Notes under the pieces: generated by a model | What the model was told of the DNA's origin: nothing | The model's database searches: none | Seen by the model: the letters and a program-made list of their open reading frames with translations, nothing else | From: Acorus gramineus | Lineage: Eukaryota; Streptophyta; Magnoliopsida; Acorales; Acoraceae | Length of the DNA: 64,000 nucleotides | Reading direction: 5' to 3' | Assembly: GCA_030737835.1 (NCBI GenBank) | Contig: CM060853.1 | Coordinates: 16,302,895-16,366,894, forward strand | Position numbers and translations under genes: made by a program | Shown: piece by piece, positions 35,146-46,416 of the stretch | Layout: each line of letters begins with the position of its first letter | How positions within the stretch are numbered: position 1 is the stretch's first letter

Positions 35146-36060
35146 TCACCATGTGTTCTAAGACCTCGTTTAACAAAAAAAATTTTTTAACGATTTTGGT
35201 TTTTTGAAAAACTAATTAAAATATTTGATTTTATCAAATGATTGTATCTCAAAATCTGTGTTTCATAAAGCAGTTCAAATCATTAGATCTTAAAAACAGT
35301 AACGAGCTAAAAGTTAAAAACTGTTTTTCAAACTATGTTTCTAAACGCAGTCTTAATATGTGTCAAGATTTTAGATTTCGTGAAGAGACGACCTTGGTCC
35401 TAAGCGACAAAAGGCCGGTTGCTTTAATTAGGGCCCCAAACATGAACGGTTGCTTGATTAGCTGTCTGATCTTTTTGTAATGTTTGACTGGGACCGTTTT
35501 AATCAACCTAAAGACCATGGTATCAGAGTTGAGGGACGCAACATTAAAATGTAAAAGAAAAGGAGAAAATCAGATTATTCATGCTTTGAGATATTTCTTG
35601 GTTCCTGAGAAGGGGAAAAATTAATCCAAAGTGCAATGAATAATGAGCTACAGAGCTACAATAAGGAAAGGAATCTGAGTTGTCATATGACCTATTAGAA
35701 ATTTTTTCAAGTTAGAACTAGTAGTTTGAACTATTATTATGTATTGCGGATGTCTAAACTTGAAATTTATAATGGTTAAACTTGATGGTTGTCATGTTGG
35801 TTTATCTATTATGGTTAAATAAAAATTTATGGTTGGTGGACTTATATTATTTTATTTTATTAATTTTTTATGATGTGTTTGATGTTTTATTTATCATATT
35901 TTTTATATATTAAATCTTTATTATTTAAAATATTCCGTAAATTATTTTTAAGTTGCATCCTCATTGAAGATGTATCAATGAGTTCTTTATTTGTTATTTT
36001 AAAATTCTAAAAATATTTTTGTGTTTATTAATAGAAATTCACATGTGAAAAGAGTCAATC

Positions 36061-36205
36061 TCTGAAAGTCTGTGAAAGTCTGTGAAAGTCCATGAGAGTG
36101 ATTTGTGAAAGTCTACAAAAGTCTGTGAAAGTCCATGAGAGTGATTTGTGAAAGTCTATGAAAATCCATAAGAGTCAGTTTGTGAAAGTCTGCAAAAGTC
36201 TACTT
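36061..36205. repeat. minisatellite built on a GTGAAAGTCT decamer
   Basis: Repeats of TGTGAAAGTC alternate with CATGAGAGTGATT and CTACAAAAGTC variants. A higher-order unit of about 43 bases recurs from 36081 and 36124. No reading frame is conserved. Spacing and variation exclude a CRISPR array. Confidence 0.75.
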
Positions 36206-36629
36206 AAATCTTCTTCATTCAAATGAAAAATAATGATTATTTGCTTCTGACAAAGAAAGTGGATTGTAGGATAGGAGAGTGCAAGGTTTGGTACAGATTT
36301 GGGTATAATGTAGTGACAATGCTCAGATTAGGATGAACGAATGAAACTCTGTTTTTTTTTTCTATAAAATTTTTTATTTTTTTTGGTCTAATATGAATAA
36401 GAGTGATAATTATGCTTTGATAAGTTTAAATAATCCCTAATAACTGTGGCCGTGAAAGACAAGCATAATTTATTTCTATTTATATATACATACAAATCTA
36501 TAACTATGTATTTTAATTAGACAAACACAAAAGACAAAAAATTATATCAAAACTGAGAAATAAATAAGAACTAAACAAAAAGTCATCTAATTTTTTTGTA
36601 ACTATCCCCGTACAACTATTTATATATTA

Positions 36630-37990
36630 GGATAAGCTGCTGGCATACAAAATAAAAGCTTATGATCTGGTTGGATAGATACATAAGTTATTCTGAGATT
36701 TATACTTATTCCCATAATTGTTAATTTTATCAATGGAATAAGTGATTTTCTGTTTCGTTATGTTTTCAATTATTCTCGTTGGAAAACGTAATAATAAAAG
36801 TTGGAGTATTTAGTTGATGAAGAATAAAATGTGAATAATGTGTAAAAAAGTTGATTTGACATGTGGACTTCATTGACGTATAAGAGATGATGACATGTGA
36901 TTTAATAGGTGTGTCTCTTTATACCAATGGAGGAATAATACTATTATATGGGAGGACTTATAATACAAATACCAACTTATTCTTATCTAATTTTGCATAG
37001 CTATACCTCTTTATACCACCTACCCAAACAGTTTTTTATCCCTATTCCCCTTTATCCCCCATATTCCCCATCCAAATGGCACCATCCCCCATTTGGGGTG
37101 TGACATAGGGTTATTTGCCTCTGATAGCTATAATGGGATAGATAACAATCCATGCTGAATAAACAAATTTTTGTTTGGTTGCATTATCCGTTATTCTCAT
37201 TGAAAAACGTAAAAAATGATATTTTTGTTGTTTGGTTCACCATGAATAAAGTAAGGATAAGTGGCAGATAAGAGATAGATAAGAGTTTATAACTTTTTAA
37301 ATGACAATTATATCCATGCATAAATTATTTGTGTTTGGGAATAAGTGTGAGAGATGTACATGTGATATAATAAATGTAATAATTTTTGGAATGTGAGCAA
37401 AGAGTTTTAGATGAGATAAATTTTTAAAAATGACAGAAAATAATACTTTTATCCATTAGCATGGATAAGCACTGCCTTTTCTGAGAATAGTTGTCAGACT
37501 TTATCTTAGCTTAATCCAGACATAGCTATCAAGGTTTATTCTTGCAAAACAAATAATTTTTTAAGGCTATTCTTCTGTATTCTTCTCTATTATTGACTTA
37601 TGCTCCACCCCAAACGGGGGGTAAAAGTATGTATCTATATTAGAATAGTTATCTATCCCATACTATATAGTTTATGTCGCTATCCAAAAGGGGGTTAGAG
37701 TGTTGAGACACACATTGTTAAGTGTTTTTAGGTTGGTAAGTGGGGCCCTATATTTTCACTCAGATTTGTTTTTAGTAACTCGGACATTCCTCTTAATAGA
37801 AATGCCCACGGTTTTACTCAACCAAAAAAAAAAAATTGGTAACTGGCTACCCATAGTATTTTACCCCCCCCCCCCCGTTTGGATGGGGGGTTAAGGTGTT
37901 ATAAGGGTGGTATAAGAATGGGTAGGGAAAATGGTTGTTTACTTACAGAGTATAACTTGATATTACTATACCAGTATAAATATGTATAAG
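36630..37990. mobile_element. nested MITE-like region
   Basis: Several inverted motifs occur together. CCATTTGGGGTG at 37088 faces CACCCCAAACGG at 37605, and CCCATCCAAATGG at 37067 faces GTTTGGATGGGG at 37877. Runs of GGTGGTATAA and its complement TATACCACC are shared. The pattern fits one or two non-autonomous elements of 0.5-0.9 kb, one nested, but no target duplication could be fixed. No coding sequence. Confidence 0.35.
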
Positions 37991-38088
37991 AGAGTATAAA
38001 TGTCTTTGAAGGCAATCTATTAATATTGGGCCTAGGACCAACAAAAAAAAATCTAGGCCCTATGTATTGAATTAGGTTGTGTTAGATT

Positions 38089-38213
38089 ATATGTGTGATG
38101 TCATTACATATATTGTATATTACATGTGTAATTTCTATGTAACTGTATATATAAAAGACTTAGACCCTAAGAGGAATACAAGGATTCTCATTTTTTCATT
38201 GTCTGATTGTAAC
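38089..38213. mobile_element. small LTR-like sequence
   Basis: TGTTAGATTA...TGATTGTAACA has TG...CA ends, a TGTATATATAAAAGACTTAG TATA-like core and an AATACAAGGATTCTCATT segment reminiscent of copia LTRs. No 5-bp target duplication was found, so it is tentative. Confidence 0.3.
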
Positions 38214-38937
38214 ACGTTAGATATAGGAATTAAATTTTTTTTGGATTAGTTGTAGGTGTTAAGTTGGATTGAGTGTAAGAAATTAGCTTTTGTGAGTCTG
38301 TAAAATTTGGGACCCTCCTTGGCCCAATACGAGTGTTCGTGTATAATTTTTGGGACATCATTAAACTAGTCTACTTTTAATCATATTTACCTAAGAAGAT
38401 GTATATATTTTGTCCTCTTTTATGGGTGAGAAATAATTTTTAAAGTAGGCTGGTTAAAACATTATTCTAATTTTTTTATACAATAAATCATCACTTTTCC
38501 CACTTGTTTGTTTTTATTTTCTTTTTGGAAGGAAAAGTTTTTGAGTTCATGTAACTCACAAACTACTATAATATGATGAGAAAGGGAATACATACAATAT
38601 AATATAAGGAGAAGGGGAATGGTGTGAATACATACACTTTGTGCACAACATACAGAATTACTTACATCATGTGAACTAAAGGTAATATTACCTCACTGAG
38701 TAACTGGATAATCCTTTTTAGGGTATTTTCACTCATCTATAATGTTAAAAAGAGGATTTTATCATCCAAAGCTTCTACAAATAAAAAGGGAGAATTGGAG
38801 AAAGAGGGAGGAGAAGGGCGGAGGTGGTGGGCAGCAGTGACCGGGGGGGAGGGGGAGACAATGGTGTTGGATGACCGCGGCGACGACAAAGGGGGAGGTC
38901 AAAAGGGGAGAGAGACAGATAGGCGCCGATCGTCACT

Positions 38938-39025
38938 CCCAACCCTCTTTCTCTTTCTTTCTCATTTTCTTCTCTTTCTCTTTCTTTCTTTCTTTCTTTC
39001 CTCTGTTCTTTTTTTCCCTTCTTGA
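38938..39025. repeat. homopyrimidine (CTTT)n tract
   Basis: About 85 bases of nearly pure C/T, including six CTTT units, closely preceded by a purine-rich G/A stretch (38785-38860). Together they form an asymmetric Pu/Py domain capable of triplex formation. Open frames on both strands here are low-complexity artefacts. Confidence 0.75.
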
Positions 39026-39295
39026 GCAACCCACCTCTTTTTTTTTTGTTTTCCCTGGGTAGGATTCTCACTCAACTTGATGGCTTTAGTTGCTTTGTAA
39101 ATAAAATTACTAAAGTTTTTTTTTTTTTTTCAAAACCATCAATAATTTAGTTATCATTTGTTTTTGAGGCTTACATCAAAGTATATTTACCACCCACATT
39201 TCTATCATTTCATATTATAAACGCAAGCCGGTATTTGGATTTGTTAACTAAGCGGATAAGACCTGAATAAAAAAAAGGGTGCGTCTATCAGCACC

Positions 39296-40103
39296 AAGCC
39301 ACCCAGGTTTCCCTTAATCCACCACATAAAAAATAAAAAAATAAATGGTGTTTGGTTGTTTTCATCAATCCAGGTTGATCGAATTTGGTCATCATTTCAA
39401 GTTTTGAGCTACCAGACTTGGTCACCATTTCAGATTTTGGGCGATCAAACTTACATTTCAGGTTTTCAGCGATCAAAATTGATCGAACATAGTCCACAGC
39501 TATATCTACCTATTCTTTGTAAACAAATAAATTTTTAGATTTGTCCATCATATTCTACGTTTATTCTTTTATCCAAACAGCAGCTAAAGGACTGAAAAAA
39601 ATGTATACTTTCAATTAATTCAATATTTTTTTTTAGAAAAATATTTTATTAGACAAATATATATCATTTTTAAGCTTCGTTTGAATTCGTAGTTAAACGG
39701 ATTTTTTGTTTGAAAACAAAAAATAATATAATAGTTGATCCAACACATTTTATATTTGGCTTTTGAAAATTTGTCCCTCACTTATATAAAAACAAAATGT
39801 TCTTATGTTCTACATTTAAGAATAATTATTGATTTTTCCTACAATAGAACTCAAACTTGAAGTGGCATGAAGGACCCAATGAGAATACACGTCATGGGAT
39901 TAGGTTTTTAAGAAAAATATTATAAACTTTATCACAAACTCTATTCGATCATGTTAGATCACCTAAAACCTAAAATAACGACCAAGTTCGGTCACTCAAA
40001 ATCTAAAGTGATGATCAAGTTTGGTCGACTTGACCGCTCAGTGAGAACAGAAAAACATCATTTTTTTTTTCGGATGGTGGGTTAAGGAAATCCTAGGTGG
40101 TTA
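39296..40103. mobile_element. inverted-repeat non-autonomous element, about 0.8 kb
   Basis: Left CCACCCAGGTTTCCCTTAAT at 39299 and right (reverse complement) CCACCTAGGATTTCCTTAAC are complementary over about 26 bases with 4-5 mismatches. Both subterminal regions carry repeated GATCAA(A/G)(C/T)TTGGTC phrases in opposite orientation. No target duplication is clear and there is no transposase. Confidence 0.5.
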
Positions 40104-40203
40104 AAATAGTCATGCAATGATGGACATGAATTAGATAGTTTAATGTATGATTGAAGTCTTTTCACAATTTGGATAAATATTTATCATTTTTTGTTTCATT
40201 AAA

Positions 40204-40751
40204 GGGAAAAATCGATATAACCCCATGTAAACTGTACGAAATCCATATAACTTGTTAACTTTTTCTGAAGTCTATACGACCCTCTGAAAGCACATATATA
40301 AATCCAAATAGCCCTATGCGTTATATTTTTGTTGACAGAAGAGAAATATTTTGTAAATATTTTGGTTGGGCGGTTAACCTTGACTGAAAACACAATATAT
40401 ATATATAAAAAACTTCTACAATGTGTTAAAATGTCAAAAATCTTCTGTAAATGATGATTTTACTCATTCGGATACAGTCTATAATCTATTCAGAGTGGCA
40501 CATTGTCATTTACAGATGATTTTTCACATTTTTAACAAATTGTTGAGGATTTTTGGTATATTATGTTTTCAGTTATGATTAATTAATTGAAATATCATAG
40601 AATATTCCTAATATGTCAATGGAAGTTTAACTCAGAGGATTATATGGATTTACATAGGTGTATGTTTTCAAGGAGTTATATGGACTTCAAGAAAAGTGAG
40701 GGGGTTATAAAGATTTCGGGTAATTTACATGGGGTTATTTGGATTTTTCCC
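40204..40751. mobile_element. MULE-type palindromic MITE, 548 bp
   Basis: The ends GGGAAAAATCGATATAACCC and (reverse complement) GGGAAAAATCCAAATAACCC continue as long arms (GTAAACTG / GTAAATTAC, then CCATATAAC phrases). Flanks TTCATTAAA (40195-40203) and TTTATTAAA (40752-40760) agree at 8 of 9 bases. It is the same family as 16622-17274 and the half copy at 58733-58848. The elements are near-complete fold-backs without coding capacity. Confidence 0.75.
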
Positions 40752-42039
40752 TTTATTAAAATATAGTTATAATTTTATATGGATAAACATGAATAAAATA
40801 TTTCGGCCTCCCTTATATATATTTTTGGGAAAAAGATACACGTAGCCGCTATTGCAGCCCCAATTACAGTCCATCCTATTTTTCTTTTTTTATAAAATTA
40901 TATACTCACCATTTGAAATGCATGCTATTATATGAAATGAAGTATACATTAAGATACATTAGTATTTTTTTTTCTGGTGAAAAAAAAAATGGACTGCAGT
41001 ATATACTATGATAATACAGTATATATTACATTATCATAACGTATTGGGCTGCAAAACGAGTTATAAAATGGACTGCGTGTATCAGCACTCATATATTTAT
41101 CAGATTTTTACTCTAACTTTTTAGGACTCGATTATTACAGTTAATTCATGATAATAGAATATATTTTTTCAGTATTAAATTTATTATTTTCATATCCATT
41201 ATTAGCAAAAACAAAAGATGGTAGTATTGTGTTAGATAAGATCTACTTGTAAAATCAAATAATACGAACATAGCATGCATTCACTGATAAGTTATAATTA
41301 TTTTATTTGAAAATGTTTTAAGATATATTATAATTCATACAACTCATTTAATTATTTTGTTTTGAAATCATTAAAAAATTATTTAAGTATTCATTAACGC
41401 TATCAATACCTTTTGGAATACCCCCACCGACCTAGTAGGTTTTTTAAATGCAGGATAGTTGATAGTATGGCATTTAATTCACTAATGAGTTTATATGTAC
41501 TTCAAGTAAAAAAAAGTTGACTGGGCCATTTTAGTGAATTAATGCGCTAGGTCATTGAACTATGGACTGTGCTAAATATAGAGAGGACGGGCATTTCTCT
41601 TTTATTTCAAAAAAACAAAAGAAAATTGAAAAATCAGAACTGAAAGATTAGAAATTTATGTTAGGTACAATATGTGAGACTCATTGAATAAAAAATTGCT
41701 AACCAGATATATGTGTAATATTGAACAAGGTATAGACCTCGTAAGATTAATCGAGGAATATGGAATGAAACTGTCCTCATGAATTGCGTGTAACAACGCT
41801 CTATAATTTTATGCTTCTCTGACAAAGGAAACATGTTTATGGAAATAAAAGATTTACTATGACAGATTTGACAAAATTTACCTATAATATGCTAATCATG
41901 TTTAATCTTATATTAGAATATGTGGAATTGAGATATTTTTTCTATTCATTACTATACAAATTCTTAGTCATATGTGTACATTTTTCACTATTTATTTCAA
42001 ATTATTACAATACGAGGAAGGGAAGTATTTAAGATGAAA

Positions 42040-42478
42040 TCATGCTAGGGCAAGCATTATTGATTTTTTTAATGTGAAACTAATATGACTTGAAAATATC
42101 ACAGATCTCACACGTGAAGCTTATTAGGTGTCAAGTGCAAATCTCATGTCAAGAATTGATGAGATCCCATGATGATTCTCAAAGATAAGAAGGAAGATAA
42201 AGTGGAAATTAATTACAATAAAAGAAAAAGGTAAGACACATTTTGCTTAACTAACACTTGAGCGTTGGAAGGTCATTTTTAGGTGGACCTTCCTTGAGAG
42301 AGACGTTACAAATCGACCTACAACTCTTGGCATTTGCCGACCAAATTATCAGCGGATTGCGGGGACGATTTTCTCGAATCAGATATTCCTTATGATCCGC
42401 CCTCTCCCAACCAAATGATCTCCTAGCTTCTTCTCCATACGAAAGAATTAAGGGGAGGAGTCCCAACAAAACAATAAA
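42040..42478. mobile_element. LTR-like remnant (gypsy style)
   Basis: CACTTGAGCGTTGGAAGGTC followed by GGTGGACCTTCC and a ...TCCCAACA end resembles the R/U5 part of plant gypsy LTRs. The left end is unresolved and no internal domain flanks it. The 72-codon minus frame here is incidental. Confidence 0.3.
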
Positions 42479-43308
42479 TTAAGTTAGTTTACAGTTTCTC
42501 TGGAGAAGGATTCACCTACTTATAATGCAATACATCTCTTCGTCTTCTTTTTATTCTATTTTGGTAGTTCTAATCTCACCGAGTTGTATCATATATATAT
42601 ATATATGATCACATTCATATATATATAACTTAAAGATTTAATAAGGTCCGGCCGGACTATCTGATTGAAGTCTCCTTGTTCGTATAGAGATAGATGAAGA
42701 CATATGTTGGATTGTGATGAGGACACCTGATTAGACCTTTGGCTGTGATTGGCTCATGAAAATGGGCCCTACACCAATCGACAGATCTGATCCAGATGAA
42801 AAATCGACATCCAACACTTTTTCATATATAAAAATACAAATCGGTCAAAATAAAATTCATCCATTTTTCATCACTTTCACTTTCACTTTGACCAAGGATA
42901 TATATATATATATATATATTTCACACTTCTTCCCATACTTGACTTCATAGAAAATGAGAGGGGGTCAAAAACAACATCACGTGTGGGTGCAACCAAGCAA
43001 GGGAGCAACCCACGCAGGTCAGTCTCTCCAAACCCCTCTCAGTCATTTCCCTCTAATGGCGGCCCCTCCCTCCAATTAAAATCCATGTCTTTTGTGCTGC
43101 CTATGTGTTGTGTGTTGTGTGTGTCTCCAGAGGCAACTTGACAAGTAGCTGTTACTCTGACAATAACCCCTCTTCATAACATCCTGAGTAAAAGCACATG
43201 TGGCCTTTTCCCCTGCATGTGGCCCCTTCTGTGACACCACCACCACCAACACCTACAGTTGAATTCCCCTCCATCAATATGTATATATATATATACATAT
43301 ATATCTTC

Positions 43309-43585
43309 AACCACCTATTTGATTTTTAGTCTCTCCGTGGAACGTCTGTCTATACACTGTTAATTTGTGAAATGTAATTTATTTTTAAATCTCTGTAAAC
43401 TATGTTATTTACTGATTAGTCCTTCTCTTTTTCAAATTTTACAGGAACTAATCACTAAATAACATAATTTGCAGGAACTGATCACTAAATAACGTAGTTT
43501 ATAGGGACTTAAAAATAAAATCACATTTCACAAATTAACGGTGTATGGACGTTTGACGGAGGGACTAAAAACTAAATAGGCGGTT
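43309..43585. mobile_element. fold-back MITE, 277 bp
   Basis: TTCAACCACCTATTTGATTT at 43309 is mirrored by reverse complement TTCAACCGCCTATTTAGTTT ending at 43585. The arms continue through TAGTC(T/C)CTCCG and GTTAATTTGTGAAATGT to near the centre, where GATCACTAAATAAC repeats twice. It is almost entirely palindromic. Target duplication not evident. Confidence 0.65.
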
Positions 43586-44677
43586 GAATATGAGGACTAA
43601 AAAAAAAATATGAAGAAGTGAGAGATCTATCCCTAAATAGACATGTTTACAGGGACTTAAAATTAAAAATTCTTTTTTTTTAAACCCCTCTCTCTCTCTC
43701 ACTGTCTCTTATCTCTCTTTGATTGCCAAGAAACAATAACACATGGTTTGAGGGGTTGGCCTTCAAAAGATGGCAACCCTTTTAAACAAACGACAAGTAG
43801 TTTTCCACTGCAGCTTTAAGGGGGGGAAATTGAAGGAGTTTTCTTAGGTTTCTATTTCTCTACCATTGCCTAGTAATCACTTTGACAACCCATGTGACTG
43901 AGTCCCCCCCTCTTATAGGGTAAGCTCACATGTAAGTTTTTTTCTTTTCATGTTTGGTAAGTGAAAGTTTTTCATATTTCATTACGTCCTTGTAAAAAGT
44001 TTATTAAAAAGAAAAACATGTGTATTAAATTTATTTGAATAAATTTATTTTTTTATATAAATATATGTTTTCTATTAGATATAAATGAGGCTTTAAAAAC
44101 TGGTTAAGCATAACATTTTTTTTTTTAAATGATACACTTAGCTTAAAAAATGGGTTGGATATAATGAAAAGGAACATGTTACGTTCGACCGTGTTCACAA
44201 CCCCAATTGTATCATGCAAGCATTTTAATTTTTGTCAAAGTATCTAGCTCAGAAGTACATTCTTTTATAAATAAAAAAATTTGAATGATATATTTATTTG
44301 AATTGAATACATATATTATTTTTATGTTTTGCATAATAGAATATTCACTATAATAAAATATTTACTGACATAATTGAATATATATTATATTAAATTATTT
44401 CATATACGATAAATAAAACTACAGTCAGATTGTAAAAATGATTCACCATTTGGATCTAATATCCGAACGCCTGCATTCCGATAATCCAAGGATCAAACCC
44501 AGTGATTTAAAAATATTGATTCACCACGCGATGCAAAAAGCTCATTGAAAAATTCAAACGCAAGAAATCGTTTTAGATCCACGATGAAATTTTTTTTAAT
44601 TCTCTAAATACATCTCTTCGCTAATCCAAAATCCAAACTCAGTGTCTCAACGCCCTCATCACACACTATTAGAGTTA

Positions 44678-44907
44678 GGCAGCGTTTGGTTGTGCGATTG
44701 TACAGCTTTTGCGATTGCAGGAAATTGATATGCAATCGTTCAACCAAACTGTTTTGCAATCGCAGCTTCCTACAAACAAATTTCAGATAAATAATATCCA
44801 AAAGCTACAATTTGAGAAAGCTGAGGGGAGACAACTTCCTGCATAATCAGTTTTAAACTCAGCGATTGCAAAAAGTCAATTTTAAAATCGGGTTACCAAA
44901 TGCCACC
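44678..44907. mobile_element. Tourist-like (PIF/Harbinger) MITE, 230 bp
   Basis: Ends GGCAGCGTTTGGT and (reverse complement) GGTGGCATTTGGT, the GTTTGG terminal motif of Tourist elements. They are flanked by TTA at 44675-44677 and 44908-44910. GCGATTGCA motifs appear in both halves in inverted orientation. No coding capacity. Confidence 0.75.
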
Positions 44908-45123
44908 TTAGTTTGGTAAGGGGATAAGGTTTTGAAAATAAATTGTTCAAATTTTAAAGAATAAAAAGTCAACCAATTTTGTTCATATTTGTATTTGTGA
45001 AAATTATGATAAAAGGTGAAAATACATACTATCTCAGTCTTTAGGTGGAACAAAATATCTTTATTTTTATTTCAAAATTAAGATAACTGTCCGCAGTTTA
45101 CGAGCAACTTTTCCGTACCCACA

Positions 45124-45305
45124 TCACGTGTCGAGCACGTGGCGACTAATCGCACGGCCACGCGACAGTTGCAGGACCCCCCCCCCCCCCCCTCCACTCC
45201 CCAAACAACGTGCGACTGTTTTAAACAAGCAGACAAGGCGCCGCCGTACCCGAGCTGACATGGCAGTGGCGGGCCCCACCCAGGTTGGGGGCCACCACGT
45301 GCCCC
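45124..45305 (+). promoter_or_regulatory. G-box/BRRE-like cluster upstream of PRE
   Basis: Three CACGTG/ACGTGG cores (about 45124, 45135 and 45296) and a CGTGCG element (about 45210, the brassinosteroid-response BRRE core) lie in a GC-rich island with a 16-base C run. PRE genes are known targets of BZR1 and PIF factors, which bind these motifs. A role for this cluster is inferred from motif and position (about 0.75-0.9 kb upstream). Confidence 0.4.
45177..45192. repeat. poly(C)16 run
   Basis: Uninterrupted C16 within the GC-rich G-box cluster upstream of PRE. Confidence 0.9.
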
Positions 45306-45659
45306 GTAGGAGTTTTGTCATCGATGTTCACGGGTTTGGTAAGTCAGGACAAACTTATATCTTCTGTTATACATTCTCCCCATTGGCTCCTCTTAATATA
45401 TTGTGATGGCTTTACATGAACATAATAAGACCATGATCTCTCTGTCTATAAGGTTGCACGTATATATAGACGACGATGCAACAAAGGACAAATCCATTCA
45501 TAAAAAAAGAAATAAGAGACAGACAAGGTATCTTTTGGGAAGCTACATTTTAAATAAAAAAAATTAAATGAGTATACAATAACATAAACTTAGGAGAAAC
45601 AAATTTAAAAAAAAAAAAAACAGTGAATATGGTATTAAATGATGTTTTATTGAGGGGGA

Positions 45660-46049
45660 ATGGGTTGGTTTTTTTTTTGTTATGAAGTTACCATGTTCAG
45701 GGACATGTACAAAGCGTTACAGGGACACGTGGCTAGTCAAGAGAGGAGGGGGCAGTGGGCAGGTAATTTAAAAAGCCCATGGGCCTTAGGAGTTAGGATG
45801 TCGGGTCCAGGTGGGCCAGGGAAGGAGACCAAGGAGACATGTGGGCCAGTTAAATCTTTCTTAAGACATGTTCTCACACTTAAACCTGCCCCCCCTCTTC
45901 TTACACCTCCCCATCATAACTTAAACTCCCCCTCTCCCCTTCCCCCTTTAAGTACCCCCCTCCTCTCCTTCACTTTCTGGACTTCACACTTCACTTCCTC
46001 ATCACATAAAGATATCTAGATCAATACAGAGAGAGAGAGAGAAACAAAC
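45660..46049 (+). promoter_or_regulatory. PRE proximal promoter and leader
   Basis: The 100-150 bases before the PRE start codon are a C/T-rich tract (45885-46000) followed by a leader with ACTTCACTTCCTC and a short (GA)n just before the ATG. A TTTAAGTA motif near 45946 could act as a weak TATA element. A cluster of CACGTG boxes lies a further 600 bases upstream. Confidence 0.4.
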
Positions 46050-46416
46050 ATGTCAGGCAGGAGAGGCAACGCATCGAGGATCACCGAGGACGAGATCAAC
46101 GAGCTCATCTCCAGACTACAGTCACTCCTCCCCGAGGCTCGTCGGAGGGGCGCAAGCAGGGTATGATTACAGCAAAATAAATTTCTTTTAAAACCACACA
46201 AACACACTCAATTTTCACAAACACTAGTACTAAGAAAATGTACTTGGTTTTTTGTGGCAGGCATCGGCGTCGAAACTGTTGAAGGAGACTTGCAATTACA
46301 TAAAGAACCTGCACAGAGAGGTCGACGACCTGAGCGACAGGCTCTCCGGGCTGATGGCGTCGATGGACATGAGCAGCGCCCAGGCCGAGGTCATCCGGAG
46401 CCTGCTCATGCCTTGA
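46050..46416 (+). CDS. PRE: PRE/ILI-type atypical HLH transcription regulator
   Basis: Two exons, 46050-46160 and 46261-46416 (100-bp GT-AG intron, phase 0), giving 88 residues. This is the standard size and single-intron layout of plant PACLOBUTRAZOL RESISTANCE / INCREASED LAMINA INCLINATION proteins. Helix 1 is [20 protein letters not shown] (11-30), the loop is arginine/serine-rich, and helix 2 is [20 protein letters not shown] (42-61). A leucine-rich C-terminal tail (LSDRLSGLM...) follows. The basic region lacks the His-Glu-Arg DNA-contact residues, so it should not bind DNA but heterodimerise with inhibitory HLH proteins such as IBH1, promoting cell elongation downstream of brassinosteroid and gibberellin. 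The start ATG follows a (GA)n leader, and the second residue begins the family-typical MS(G/S)RR motif. Family assignment very sure; the individual paralogue is not. Confidence 0.95.

Noticed and set aside
36061..36205. CRISPR-like direct repeats
   Set aside because: Repeats are degenerate and contiguous with no unique spacers, and this is a plant nuclear genome.
40836..41090. Possible fold-back element with GATACACG ends
   Set aside because: The two sides share only short scattered motifs (GATACACG, TTGCAGCCC) and no target duplication could be read.
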